Of a DNA stretch of 64,000 nt, positions 18,587 through 27,581 are shown piece by piece (positions within the stretch are counted from its first letter, which is position 1; the number at the start of each line of letters is the position of its first letter). Under the pieces are notes generated by a model. That model was given only the letters and a program-made list of their open reading frames with translations, had not been told where the DNA came from and did no database searches. The stretch lies in contig CALMIO010000009.1 in assembly GCA_937864035.1 (NCBI GenBank), positions 1 to 64,000 on the forward strand, read 5' to 3'. Position numbers and translations under genes: made by a program. This stretch comes from an uncultured Pseudomonadota bacterium. Its GTDB lineage: Bacteria > Bdellovibrionota_C > UBA2361 > CALMIO01.

Positions 18587-20932
18587 ATGATGAAAAAAGA
18601 ATTATTTGTAAGTTTTTTTACTTTTTTCCTAGGTTTAATTTTTAATCTTCAACTTGCGTTCGCTCAATCTCCCGGGACAACTTTTGAAATAACAATTGAT
18701 AAATATCAAATCCCCCAATCGGTTGTAGTTAATCGTCCACAGACAGAAGGAAGCTCTTCTGCTCAACTTGGAGCCGGCGAAGCTTATCCTTCGGCAACTC
18801 ACCGCCATCTTTACGCAAAAGTTCCAGCGCTTGCCCAAGAAAATCATGTTCGTGGTTCAATTCAAGTTGTTGGTAATAGGCTTGTTACTGCTGAAGCGGC
18901 TGTTTCTGCGATTGACGCTCGCTATTTTTTAAACGGCTCTTCTGATAGCACTTCGTATCAAGTTGCTCAACCGATCAATGTTAAAAATTGTAGCAAATTA
19001 AAGATTAAGCAGTTCTCCTATGACTATCCTGCTGGTGGCAACCCAAATGAACCAACCCGCTTAGTGCTAAAAATTACTCTTTACGATGCCAGTGACTTAT
19101 CTGGTGGAACATGGAGCGCTTGGACGCTCCCTTTAAGAAGAATATATAACAACGAGGATATAGAGTTTGATCTTTTGGCGCCTACAGAAGTAGGTCCTGA
19201 TGGTCCCGCTAATCTTGAAAGGGTTGGCGCTTTTGAACAGCAGATCTTTCATCCGCAGAATAATCTAGTTTTCTCAAATGATACCAGCGATCGTGGAAAA
19301 GTTTTTAGCGGTTGCGTTCAGCCGACTCCAACTCCTACGCCGGCCGCAACAGCTACCCCTGCCAAACCGTGCGTTGAGTATGCAAGGTTTGCGAATTTAC
19401 CTCTTTGTTCTCAGTTGACTGACTCGAGACCAGTTTTTTTAGTTAACAATCGAAATGCTCCGGTTAGTGGCTGTGTGCCCTCTAGTGGTTCTCGCCCAAT
19501 TCTGAGCGCGTCTCAAGGGAGCGTGCCAAATTGTCTGCGTGGTGCCTTAAATCAATGTGGCGGCAACTTTGAAGGAAACAATCGTTTGATGGCAAGCACC
19601 GCTTGCGTTTCTCAATGCTTGGGATCAGCCATCTATGGGGCGCGCTCGGCGCCTTTCGGTGTTGATGCCTTTCCGTCAGCTTCCTTTCCTCACTACCGCA
19701 CAGCTTGTGCTAATGGAGCGCTGACTTTAAGAAGATATGCTTTTGAAAACCATGACCGTGATTGGCGAGATGGTTTGTATTCTCTTGAAGGCTTTCTAGC
19801 TTGGCGTCAATACTATGGTCAAAATACCCTTTATTTTCAACAACAGGCTGATGGCACTTGCTCGAGGATTGCTTATAATCCTAGCCAGCATCAGATATGC
19901 TCTCGTAGCAATGCTTTGGTAACTACAACCAATTTTGCAAGATGGCAGTTTGCAAGTCCGGTAGTGCTTGAATGGGAGCCTAGTGAGAGCCACAAGATCG
20001 ATGTTGGTCTTTATTCGGACTTTCCTTTAATACCTGGAAAGAAGGGGCTCTTTTATAAATGGATGGCTGGCAGTCAGGTCGCCTTTGTTGCTTGGCTACC
20101 TAAGGGAGCAAAGGATATCAAAGATGCCACACAGCTTTTTGGCAATAACTTTAAGTTTACCGGCGCTGAATATGTCAAGTACGCTAACTTGAAGTTTGCT
20201 GATGGCTTTGAAGCTTTAAGGCATCTTGATAAAAATAAAGATGGTAAATTATCGGCTTCTGAAATGCCAGCAGAGTTAGTTTTAGCTTTTGATATTGATA
20301 AAAATGGCCGCTTTGACAAGATCATTCCAGCCAAAGAATCAGGCTTGATTGAAATTTCTTTAAACCCCGAATATGAAGAGCCGACTTACGGCAGTTTATT
20401 CTCTAATCGAATCGGTTTTAGACGGGTTGTTAATGAGGGCGGCAAACAGCGAGAGATTGTTGGCTTAGCGGCTGACTTCTTCTCTCCAGCTTTGAAGCAC
20501 GATCCTCGCGGCAATAAAGTTAGCGAAGATGTGCGCGATCTGGTCGCTGGATTTTGGGAGTGGAGTATGCCTGTGTTTAACGAGCTTGCTGATGGCTCAA
20601 TCAAAGAAGAGTCAACGCATGGTGTGTTGGCGTTCGATCCACTCGGTAAAAACTTGCTTGGAAGATCTCTGATTGAGTTTGCTGTAAACGGTCCTGGAGT
20701 CGATCGCATGGTTGAGCATTATCCGATCGTCTCTGGCGAGATCGTCGAGCGCGCCGCTGATGGCTCCGTTAAGATTGTCTTTACGGTTGCTGGGGCGGAT
20801 GGGGTGCTCAACGAGAATACCGCCACCATTTCGGCCGACGGCAAAAATATTACTGGAAAAACCGTTGCGCTCGGAGCAAATGGCGAGCAGGTTTTAGAGT
20901 ATCACTGGAGCGGCGCCAAAATGGCGATCTAG
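18587..20932 (+). CDS. Large secreted EF-hand protein of unknown function
   Basis: A 781-residue exported protein: signal peptide ending near FNLQLAFAQS, an N-terminal domain to about residue 240, a Thr/Pro linker (PTPTPTPAATATPAKPC), a cysteine-rich middle part, then a domain with a canonical EF-hand calcium loop at about 548-559 (DKNKDGKLSASE) followed by a second Ca-binding-like DIDKNGRFD about 25 residues later. The C-terminal part is strand-rich (SGEIVERAADGSVKIVFTV). I recognise no enzyme motif. It stands alone, with a strong terminator behind it. A calcium-stabilised surface or matrix protein is an inference from these features. Confidence 0.85.
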   Translation: MMKKELFVSFFTFFLGLIFNLQLAFAQSPGTTFEITIDKYQIPQSVVVNRPQTEGSSSAQLGAGEAYPSATHRHLYAKVPALAQENHVRGSIQVVGNRLVTAEAAVSAIDARYFLNGSSDSTSYQVAQPINVKNCSKLKIKQFSYDYPAGGNPNEPTRLVLKITLYDASDLSGGTWSAWTLPLRRIYNNEDIEFDLLAPTEVGPDGPANLERVGAFEQQIFHPQNNLVFSNDTSDRGKVFSGCVQPTPTPTPAATATPAKPCVEYARFANLPLCSQLTDSRPVFLVNNRNAPVSGCVPSSGSRPILSASQGSVPNCLRGALNQCGGNFEGNNRLMASTACVSQCLGSAIYGARSAPFGVDAFPSASFPHYRTACANGALTLRRYAFENHDRDWRDGLYSLEGFLAWRQYYGQNTLYFQQQADGTCSRIAYNPSQHQICSRSNALVTTTNFARWQFASPVVLEWEPSESHKIDVGLYSDFPLIPGKKGLFYKWMAGSQVAFVAWLPKGAKDIKDATQLFGNNFKFTGAEYVKYANLKFADGFEALRHLDKNKDGKLSASEMPAELVLAFDIDKNGRFDKIIPAKESGLIEISLNPEYEEPTYGSLFSNRIGFRRVVNEGGKQREIVGLAADFFSPALKHDPRGNKVSEDVRDLVAGFWEWSMPVFNELADGSIKEESTHGVLAFDPLGKNLLGRSLIEFAVNGPGVDRMVEHYPIVSGEIVERAADGSVKIVFTVAGADGVLNENTATISADGKNITGKTVALGANGEQVLEYHWSGAKMAI

Positions 20933-20979
20933 CTAAGTTGCTCTAAAATATTAAGCCTTAAATCTAAAAATTATAGGGG

Positions 20980-21023
20980 AACGGCTTAGGGGGATATTTT
21001 TCTTCCTCTAAGCCGTTTTTTTA
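20980..21023 (+). terminator. Rho-independent terminator after secreted EF-hand gene
   Basis: A strong hairpin AACGGCTTAG ... CTAAGCCGTT with a run of T immediately after it, about 50 bp beyond the stop of the EF-hand protein gene. It is the clearest terminator in the window. Confidence 0.9.
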
Positions 21024-21088
21024 TGCTCCCACCTCTTTTTGTGGTTGCTCACTGATTCTGGCTTTGCCTAATGCTGTCGAAATGGAAA

Positions 21089-21106
21089 GGTGCCACCCTA
21101 TTTTAT
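21089..21106. repeat. Isolated arm of GGTGCCACCCT family
   Basis: GGTGCCACCCTATTTTAT, a single arm in the left orientation about 50 bp before a complete element. The nearest inverted partner (21297-21315) is shared with that element, so this may be the remains of an older copy. Confidence 0.75.
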
Positions 21107-21158
21107 GTGGGGCTTGGCTGACTTCTGCTTGGCGTTTCGAGTCTGTCTGTCTGTCTCT

Positions 21159-21315
21159 GGTGCCACCCTGTTTTATAAGCTTGCTTCGGTTCATCTTGTT
21201 TACTTGTTAAGTAATTGTATTATCTTATCTTTTTTAACTTTAACAAATTTACAATAAAAATCGCTCATAATAAAAGATTTTTTTGTTTTAAACATTTATA
21301 AAAGAGGATGGCACC
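21159..21315. repeat. Inverted-repeat element, GGTGCCACCCT family, copy 3
   Basis: The left arm GGTGCCACCCTGTTTTATA (21159-21177) and an imperfect right arm (21297-21315, two mismatches) bound a 157-bp unit with an A+T-rich interior. A short CTGT tandem (GTCTGTCTGTCTGTCT) abuts the left arm. It is older or more diverged than copies 1 and 2, whose arms are perfect. Confidence 0.8.
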
Positions 21316-21355
21316 AAATTTTTTAACGCTCTTTGGCTTTGGCTGATGTGGCCCA

Positions 21356-21507
21356 GGACTTGGCGGACTCAGACCTGGCAGACCTGGTGCCACCCTGTTT
21401 TGAACAATCACTGTTTTAAGCTGGCGGACTCAGACCTGGTGCCACCCTGTTTTGAGCGGACTCAGACCTGGTGCCACCCTGTTTTGAGCAATCACTGTTT
21501 TAAGCTA
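21356..21507. repeat. Tandem cluster of GGTGCCACCCT arms
   Basis: Three direct copies of GGTGCCACCCTGTTTTGA at 21386, 21438 and 21470, each preceded by variants of GGACTCAGACCTG (GACTCAGACCTG at 21366, 21427 and 21459). The segment AATCACTGTTTTAAGCT follows the first and third copies. Here the arms are arranged head-to-tail rather than as a hairpin, suggesting local duplication after insertion. An apparent frame reading through it encodes only repeat-derived sequence. Confidence 0.85.
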
Positions 21508-21670
21508 ACAATTTATATTTGCTACTTTTTTAAGAATACTTTTTAAATTGAGTCTTATAATGATGATTCTTACCTTATTTATAATTTATATATTCAACCT
21601 ACAAAAGCTATAATCTATTTAAAAACCACCACTAAGGGTCCTAGATTTTTCTAGAGGGATCTCAATGTTT

Positions 21671-22672
21671 TTAATACTTAATTAGATTGCATCCCCAAGT
21701 AAAACCAGATCCGAAAGCCGCCGTTATTATTAAGTCTCCCCGCCGTATCTTGCCATCTTTTAAAGCCTCATCTAGTAAGATAGGAATTGTGGCGGAAGTC
21801 GTATTTCCGTACTTGTCAATGTTGTTTGCTACTTTTTCTGGTGGCAGTTTGAAATGCTCCCTGACCATTTCGTTGATTCTCAAATTTGCTTGGTGCGGAA
21901 GTAGTAGGGCGATTTGGTTAGCGCTTAAATTATTCCGCGCTAAAAGTAGACCGATCGATTCTATCAATCTTGAGACTGCGTTTTTAAATACTGTTTTCCC
22001 ATCCATGCTAGGGTGCGTCTTGCCGGAACTTATATCTTCTTCGGTGATAAATCCGGCGTTAGCGGTTCCGGGAAGACGCATCATCAGACTTTCAGCCCCA
22101 CGACCATCACTACCTAAAACGGAATCTATTACTTCCGAATCTCCTTCGGCCTCGTTCTCGAGTAAAATTGCACCCGCCCCATCACCGAAAAGCACTGCCA
22201 TTTCTCGCCCTCTGGTTGTCAGATCTAAGGCTAGCGATTGCACTTCTGAACAAACTAGTAATATTTTTCTAGCCATGCCACTTTTTATAAAAGAGTCGGC
22301 ACAGGCGACTCCATAAACAAAACCACTGCACTGCGCTCTAATATCAAGCGCCGGAATTTCTTTGCAAGCTAAATCCTTTTGCACTAGAACCCCGATTCCG
22401 GGAAAATAGTAATCCGGGGAAAGTGTTGAGGCTATGATTAGATCGAGAGATTCAGCCTTCCATCCCGCTTGTGCCAGAGCTTGGCGCGCAGCTGAAGTTG
22501 CAAGGGCGGCCGTCGTTTCAACTCCTTTTTTTGCAAACCTTCTTTGGCGGATGCCAGTACGCTCTCTGATCCATTCATCCGAGGTGTCCATCAATTTTGC
22601 TAAATCGTCGTTAGTGACGATAGTTTCTGGCAGACATGAGGCAGTCGCTGTGATCTTAGTTTTAGGTTTCAT
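21671..22672 (-). CDS. fabH: 3-oxoacyl-ACP synthase III (FabH)
   Basis: Condenses acetyl-CoA with malonyl-ACP to start fatty acid synthesis. The catalytic triad is intact: Cys115 in RAQCSGFVYG, His260 in LLPHQANLRI and Asn290 in NIDKYGNTTSATIP. The N-terminal DEWIRERTGIRQRR and C-terminal GFTWG motifs are standard. I take the ATG at 22670-22672 (MKPKTKI...), which gives the usual 333-residue length. A further ATG or equivalent 16 codons upstream adds an Asn/Tyr-rich unconserved stretch. It is not with other fab genes here, so a role in a special lipid or polyketide route is possible but not shown. Confidence 0.95.
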   Translation of the reverse strand: MKPKTKITATASCLPETIVTNDDLAKLMDTSDEWIRERTGIRQRRFAKKGVETTAALATSAARQALAQAGWKAESLDLIIASTLSPDYYFPGIGVLVQKDLACKEIPALDIRAQCSGFVYGVACADSFIKSGMARKILLVCSEVQSLALDLTTRGREMAVLFGDGAGAILLENEAEGDSEVIDSVLGSDGRGAESLMMRLPGTANAGFITEEDISSGKTHPSMDGKTVFKNAVSRLIESIGLLLARNNLSANQIALLLPHQANLRINEMVREHFKLPPEKVANNIDKYGNTTSATIPILLDEALKDGKIRRGDLIITAAFGSGFTWGCNLIKY

Positions 22673-22824
22673 GTTTTGTGTTTTAATTATATTAAAATAA
22701 TTATAATTGAAATTGCCCAATTTTCGCCAATAGAATTTACCGCCAGATCATTCGGTATCACAGATATAGGTTAGGCTGAATAGCTCTTTTTTAAAATGAG
22801 CTTAACGTGATAACTTTTATCACT

Positions 22825-23799
22825 ATGAGTTTGTCAAAAAACAGTGGTAAGCGTCAGTTAGTTTTTCCACTTCTTGTTTTTAAAATTTTTATTGTTTGCG
22901 CCATCTTAGCTTTGGCAATTTACGTCATAGCCAGATTACTTCGCCAATACACCTACGAAGAGATATTAAGAGCGATTACCGGCATTGAACGCCGCCAGCT
23001 GATTATCGCGTTAGCGCTTTCGGTTATCAATTATTTTGTGCTCTCTTTTTATGATGCAATTGGATTGCATTATGTTAAACGTAATCTTAGTTATGTCCGA
23101 GTTTTGTTCGTGTCGCTGATAGGGCATTCGTTTAGCAACAACATGGGGTTTGCCCTACTTAGCGGCGGCGCGGTGCGGTATCGTTTTTATTCTTACTGGG
23201 GACTGACTGCTGGCGATGTTTCCAAAATGGTTGCTTTTACCGGCTTTCATTACTGGAGCTGTTTGTTTCTGCTCGGAGGATTTGCTTTTTATTTTGAGCC
23301 GGAAATAGTCACTACCCATTTAAAGATCCCTGAGTATTCAGTTTATCTTTTTGGTTTGGTAATTCAACTGCCAACCATCGCTTACCTGATCTGGACTTGG
23401 CGAGGGAGACAGCCAGCGCTTGTGAAATCTTGGAATCTTTTACTGCCATCCTTTCAAACTGCCAGTTTAGCTTTGATTGTGGCGGCGATTGATTGGATGT
23501 TGGCGGCTTTTATTTTATATTCTCTCTTTCCAAACTTGCCCGAGCTTCATTACGGAACTATTTTAGCGGCCTATTTTATAGCGCAAGTTTTGGCGGTCCT
23601 TAGCCATATCCCGGGCGGACTTGGTGTCTTTGAAGCGGTTGTGCTCTATTCTTTTCAAACAGTCGGTTTGACTGAGATCTTTGGTGCCTTGATTATATAT
23701 AGGTTGATTTATTATATCTTGCCATTTTTGGTAAGTGCCGCTCTGTTTGTGTTGTTTGAGTTAACTAGGAGGAAAAAACGGCCCAAGCTAATTCCGTAA
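22825..23799 (+). CDS. YbhN/UPF0104-type membrane protein (LPG synthase TM-domain-like)
   Basis: A polytopic inner-membrane protein of about 324 residues with seven or eight hydrophobic segments. It matches the transmembrane domain family shared by YbhN and the flippase part of lysylphosphatidylglycerol synthase: the FVSLIGHSFSNNMGFALLSGGAVRYRFYS block and the later SHIPGGLGVFEAVVLY block are characteristic. The soluble aminoacyl-transfer domain is absent. Such proteins are often next to glycosyltransferases and proposed to move lipid-linked substrates. Here a GT2 gene follows. The ATG at 22825 is preferred over GTG 22807. Confidence 0.85.
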   Translation: MSLSKNSGKRQLVFPLLVFKIFIVCAILALAIYVIARLLRQYTYEEILRAITGIERRQLIIALALSVINYFVLSFYDAIGLHYVKRNLSYVRVLFVSLIGHSFSNNMGFALLSGGAVRYRFYSYWGLTAGDVSKMVAFTGFHYWSCLFLLGGFAFYFEPEIVTTHLKIPEYSVYLFGLVIQLPTIAYLIWTWRGRQPALVKSWNLLLPSFQTASLALIVAAIDWMLAAFILYSLFPNLPELHYGTILAAYFIAQVLAVLSHIPGGLGVFEAVVLYSFQTVGLTEIFGALIIYRLIYYILPFLVSAALFVLFELTRRKKRPKLIP

Positions 23800-23906
23800 T
23801 CCTTTGCCTTTGAATATCATTTTGTTTCGCTTACTTATTTGATGGTTGATTTGCTTTTGAAATAACCCCTTTGTGTATGTATAAAGTTGTTGGAATGAAA
23901 AAGGGT

Positions 23907-23935
23907 TTGTTTTGCTAGATAAATTGTGATATAAT
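23907..23935 (+). promoter_or_regulatory. Candidate sigma-70 promoter of the glycan gene cluster
   Basis: TTGTTT (23907) and a perfect TATAAT (23930-23935) separated by 17 bp, about 95 bp before the GT2 gene. The -10 box is consensus and the -35 is weak (three of six). Confidence 0.4.
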
Positions 23936-24029
23936 TATGCCTGTTTTTGTGCTGAACTACCAAAGCGTCTCTAACTCAATATACTAGCTGGATATTTATT
24001 GCCTCTCTACTTTTTTCTTTCATTTAAAA

Positions 24030-25043
24030 ATGATAGAGCCAATTTCAGGAATTTCGATAGTCATACCCGTTTATAACGAGGAATTAAACGTAGTTGCTTC
24101 TTACCGGGAGGTTAGAGGTGTTTTGGATTGTTTTGGTCGCCCCTATGAAATTATCTTTGTTGACGATGGCTCGCGAGATAAAACTTTGGAAAATTTACTG
24201 GCGGTTGGGGGTAGCGATCCTGCGTTGCGGATAGTTCAGCTACGCCGCAACTTTGGACAAACTGCTGCGATGGCGGCGGGATTTGAATACGCTCGTTACG
24301 ACGGAGTGGTCGCTCTCGACGGAGATTTACAAAACGATCCTAATGAAATTCCTAAGATGATCGCGAAGCTCGAAGAGGGGTATGATTTAGTGGCTGGTTG
24401 GCGCAAGAAGCGCCAAGATCGCTGGTTGTCGCGTAAATTGCCGAGTCGTTGCGCTAATTGGTTAATTTCCAAGGTGACTGGAGTCAAATTGCACGATTAT
24501 GGTTGCACTCTAAAAGCAATGCGCTCTGAAATTGCAAAAGGCATTAATCTTTATGGTGAGATGCATCGATTTATTCCGGCGCTTGCCAACGAAGTTGGAG
24601 CGCGAATCGCCGAGGTGCCGGTTAATCACCGTCCGCGTCTTTTCGGCAAGACAAAATATGGCATATCTCGGACGATTCGTGTTTTCTTAGATTTGATAAC
24701 GGTCAAGTTTCTTCTCCGTTATTCAAAACGTCCAATCCATCTTTTTGGGGTTTTAGGATTGGTATCTTTTGCCGCTGGTTTGTTGGCGATAGCTCACACA
24801 ACTTATCAACGTTTTTTTATGGCGATACCGATGGGAAATCGTCCGCTCTTTGTTTTGGGAGTAATGATGGTATTGGTTGGTCTGCAATTTTTGGTTTTTG
24901 GTCTTTTGGCGGAGGTGCTGGCGCGCACCTATCATGAATCGCAAGATCGGAGGATTTTTGCTGTTCGCAGGGTTTATGAACGCTTTCCAAATGTTGAGCC
25001 GATGACGGTTCCGGTTAACTCGGTTTGGCGCCGTAGCGCTTAA
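24030..25043 (+). CDS. Glycosyltransferase family 2 (dolichyl/undecaprenyl-phosphate sugar transferase type)
   Basis: A GT-A fold glycosyltransferase like DPM1/ArnC that loads a sugar on a polyprenyl phosphate. The N-terminal domain has SIVIPVYNEE, IIFVDDGSRDKT and a DxD-type motif in ALDGDLQNDPNEIP (about residue 98). The KTKYGISRTIRVFLDL motif precedes two C-terminal membrane helices (about 235-255 and 270-295). The 337-residue length suits this type. It is the first gene of a plus-strand run of four glycan genes with short gaps. Confidence 0.9.
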   Translation: MIEPISGISIVIPVYNEELNVVASYREVRGVLDCFGRPYEIIFVDDGSRDKTLENLLAVGGSDPALRIVQLRRNFGQTAAMAAGFEYARYDGVVALDGDLQNDPNEIPKMIAKLEEGYDLVAGWRKKRQDRWLSRKLPSRCANWLISKVTGVKLHDYGCTLKAMRSEIAKGINLYGEMHRFIPALANEVGARIAEVPVNHRPRLFGKTKYGISRTIRVFLDLITVKFLLRYSKRPIHLFGVLGLVSFAAGLLAIAHTTYQRFFMAIPMGNRPLFVLGVMMVLVGLQFLVFGLLAEVLARTYHESQDRRIFAVRRVYERFPNVEPMTVPVNSVWRRSA

Positions 25044-25067
25044 AATCTTCCGGCGTTTTTGAGCGTT

Positions 25068-26207
25068 ATGCGAATTTTGTTTGATGCTAGGAAATTGTTT
25101 GATGGTGGCATCGGTCGGTATTCGCGCGATCTATTAAGCGGGCTATCTCAAATTAAGGATATTTCACTTGGAGCAATAGTCTCAAGAGATTTTATTCCAA
25201 CAAGCTTTCCCCCTTTAAAGCGCGCCAAGTTGTTTTTTAGCTCGGCACGCGGCTATTCTTTAAGAGAGCTATGTTGGCTCGGAAGGTCGTTTAATCGAGC
25301 CGATTTTGATATTTATCACTCTCCTCATTATGTCTTGCCCGGATCTCTTTCTATCCGCTCAGTGTTGACAGTGCACGATTTGATACACATTACTCATCCT
25401 GAAAAAAAATATTACCCGTTTTTAGCGCGCTACTTAATGAATAATTCATTTCGCCGCGCTAGTCGAATTATCGTTGGCACGCGCGCCACCGGGGAACTGC
25501 TTAAGTCTGAATTTGATGGTTCTTTGATCGAAAAAACAAGAGTAGTTGAATATGGGCACTCTTTTATTGATGCCGATCTTATTGAAAGCCAGAATTCGCA
25601 ACCGCCCAATTTAGGAAGATATCTGTTGGTGGTTGTTTCGCAAAATAAGCCGCACAAGGGATTGTCTGATCTGGTTGTTGCTTTTAGGAAGCTTTTTGCT
25701 GAAAAGCGGGGACAAGAGCTTTTTGATGATTGTAAGTTGGTGATTGTTGGTTATGGCGCCGAAAAATTGTTGCAACCGCGATGGATGTTGAAAGAGGAGT
25801 CAAAACAACTGGTAGTATTGGGTGCTGTTGCCGATGATATTCTCGGTGAGCTTTATAAAAATAGTTGGGCATGCGTTTTGCCCTCTCTAGCCGAAGGCTA
25901 TGGATATCCGGCTCTCGAAGCCTTGCGCTTTAATAAGCCGGTAATTTGCAGACCGCTCCCATCATTAAAAGAATTTTTGGAAACTTTTAAAAAACATCAT
26001 TCTTGGTCGCCAAAATTTATTTTTGCGGATGATTTTACGGTTTCTGCTTTGACTAAAGCCTTGCTTAGTTTCGCTGAAGCAGCGAGGCTAGTTGAATCTA
26101 TGGGCGGCGCCGATAGAGTTAATCCGGTCAGATTTTCTGATTTTTTCTCGGCGCGCAGAATGGCAGAAGACACTCTGGCTATCTACAAAGAGGCAATTTA
26201 CAGCTAA
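25068..26207 (+). CDS. Glycosyltransferase family 4 (GT-B fold)
   Basis: A GT-B enzyme of about 379 residues. The N-terminal acceptor domain starts MRILFDARKLFDGGIGRYSRDLL and contains HDLIHITHPE. The C-terminal nucleotide-sugar domain has LVVVSQNKPHKG and the EX7E-type motif PSLAEGYGYPALEAL, as in mannosyltransferases of polysaccharide clusters. The sugar donor cannot be inferred. The frame is open to TTG 25059, but the ATG at 25068 fits family starts. It overlaps neither neighbour: 24 bp after the GT2 gene and 8 bp before the next GT4 gene, consistent with one transcript. Confidence 0.9.
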   Translation: MRILFDARKLFDGGIGRYSRDLLSGLSQIKDISLGAIVSRDFIPTSFPPLKRAKLFFSSARGYSLRELCWLGRSFNRADFDIYHSPHYVLPGSLSIRSVLTVHDLIHITHPEKKYYPFLARYLMNNSFRRASRIIVGTRATGELLKSEFDGSLIEKTRVVEYGHSFIDADLIESQNSQPPNLGRYLLVVVSQNKPHKGLSDLVVAFRKLFAEKRGQELFDDCKLVIVGYGAEKLLQPRWMLKEESKQLVVLGAVADDILGELYKNSWACVLPSLAEGYGYPALEALRFNKPVICRPLPSLKEFLETFKKHHSWSPKFIFADDFTVSALTKALLSFAEAARLVESMGGADRVNPVRFSDFFSARRMAEDTLAIYKEAIYS

Positions 26208-26215
26208 GCGAAAAA

Positions 26216-27406
26216 GTGAATCTTCAAAACAAGAAGCCGATAAAGGTCGCAATTGTGCACGACTGGTTGACGGGAATGCGCGGCGGCGAGAGATGCTTGC
26301 AGAGTTTTTTAAAGATCTATCCTGAAGCCGATATTTTTACCTTGGTGCATATTGCTGGCAGTACTACTCCCGAGATCGACGCGCGGGTCAAGCAAGTTTC
26401 ATTTCTTGGAAAAATTCCGGGGATTGCCAAATGGTACAAATTGTTTCTTCCTCTTTTTCCGCTGGCGATTCGCGGTTTTAATTTTAAAGGATACGATTTG
26501 ATTATCTCGCTCAGCCACGCGGCGGCGAAAAACATTCATCCACCCCGCGGCACTCTGCATATCTGTTATTGTTTTACCCCGATCCGTTACGTTTGGGATC
26601 AGGCGCGGCAATATCTCGGTTTGCTTTTTTATCTGGCATATCCTTTAATAATTTTTCTTCGCTGGTGGGATCGCCGCGGAGCCGCGCGAGTTACTCATTT
26701 TGTCGCTATTAGTCGCTTTGTGGCGGCTCGTATCCGCTTATATTATGGGAGAAAAGCGGCCGTAATCAGGCCAGCTATTGCTGATTTTTGGCTTGATGAT
26801 CTAGAGCTTTCGCGAGACGTTTCTTTGGATATTCCTGCGGGCGATTTTTTTTTGGCGGCCGGTGCGTTGGTGGCTTATAAAAAGTTTGATCTGGCGATAG
26901 ATGCTTTTCTAAAAAGCGGCAAAAAACTTTTAATTGCCGGCGATGGCCCTGAAATGTCTAGACTAAAAAAGAGGGCTTCGGTTGGCAATAACATCTATTT
27001 TCTTGGGAGAGTGAATGATTCTCAGTTGCGCTTTCTTTATCGGAGCTGTGTTGCTTTAATTTTTCCCGGAGTTGAGGATTTCGGTTTGATTCCAATCGAG
27101 TGTTTGGCGACCGGCTCGCCGGTGGTAGCTTACGGACGGGGAGGCGTGGCGGAGAGCTTAAAATTATCGGGGACTCCTCAAGAAATTTATTTATCTTCAA
27201 AGTTACGGGTATTAAAATTGCCTGTCGGAATGCTTTTTGGCGGTGGGGATGACATGGCAAGAGTTGAGGCTTTAATTTTAACCATCGACTATATGGCGGC
27301 TAATAAGGAGAGTTTTTCTAAGATTGAAGCCGGTAATTTCGCCAGAAATTTTGCTGAGAAACGTTTTTTTTCTGAATGGCAAAAATTTATTGGGTTTTAT
27401 ATTTAG
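26216..27406 (+). CDS. Glycosyltransferase family 4 (GT-B fold)
   Basis: A second GT4 enzyme (396 residues). The N-terminus KVAIVHDWLTGMRGGERCLQ and the LHICYCFTPIRYVWDQ motif are typical of a well-known subgroup found in exopolysaccharide clusters. The C-terminal domain has AAGALVAYKKFDLAIDAF, the EX7E-like VEDFGLIPIECLATGSPVVAYGRGG region and lacks membrane segments. The start is GTG (26216). The gap to the previous gene is 8 bp, so translation may be coupled. Confidence 0.9.
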   Translation: MNLQNKKPIKVAIVHDWLTGMRGGERCLQSFLKIYPEADIFTLVHIAGSTTPEIDARVKQVSFLGKIPGIAKWYKLFLPLFPLAIRGFNFKGYDLIISLSHAAAKNIHPPRGTLHICYCFTPIRYVWDQARQYLGLLFYLAYPLIIFLRWWDRRGAARVTHFVAISRFVAARIRLYYGRKAAVIRPAIADFWLDDLELSRDVSLDIPAGDFFLAAGALVAYKKFDLAIDAFLKSGKKLLIAGDGPEMSRLKKRASVGNNIYFLGRVNDSQLRFLYRSCVALIFPGVEDFGLIPIECLATGSPVVAYGRGGVAESLKLSGTPQEIYLSSKLRVLKLPVGMLFGGGDDMARVEALILTIDYMAANKESFSKIEAGNFARNFAEKRFFSEWQKFIGFYI

Positions 27407-27581
27407 ATAGAAATCAAGTTTTTAGTCTTTAAGCCTTTTGTCGAGATGTTTTTTAAAAATATGAGCCAGACACATCCTTAAAAAATAAGAGGTTAATCTT
27501 TAATTGCCCCAAAAAGCCCTGCATAATTGCTCTAAGGGGCTATTTAAGAAAAACATTTTTCGGGTTATTCTATTGCTTAAG

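Noticed and set aside
21346-21546. Open frame across the GGTGCCACC tandem region
   Set aside because: It encodes only translated repeat units (repeated CHPVL, NHCFKL) and has no homology-like composition, so it is repeat-derived.
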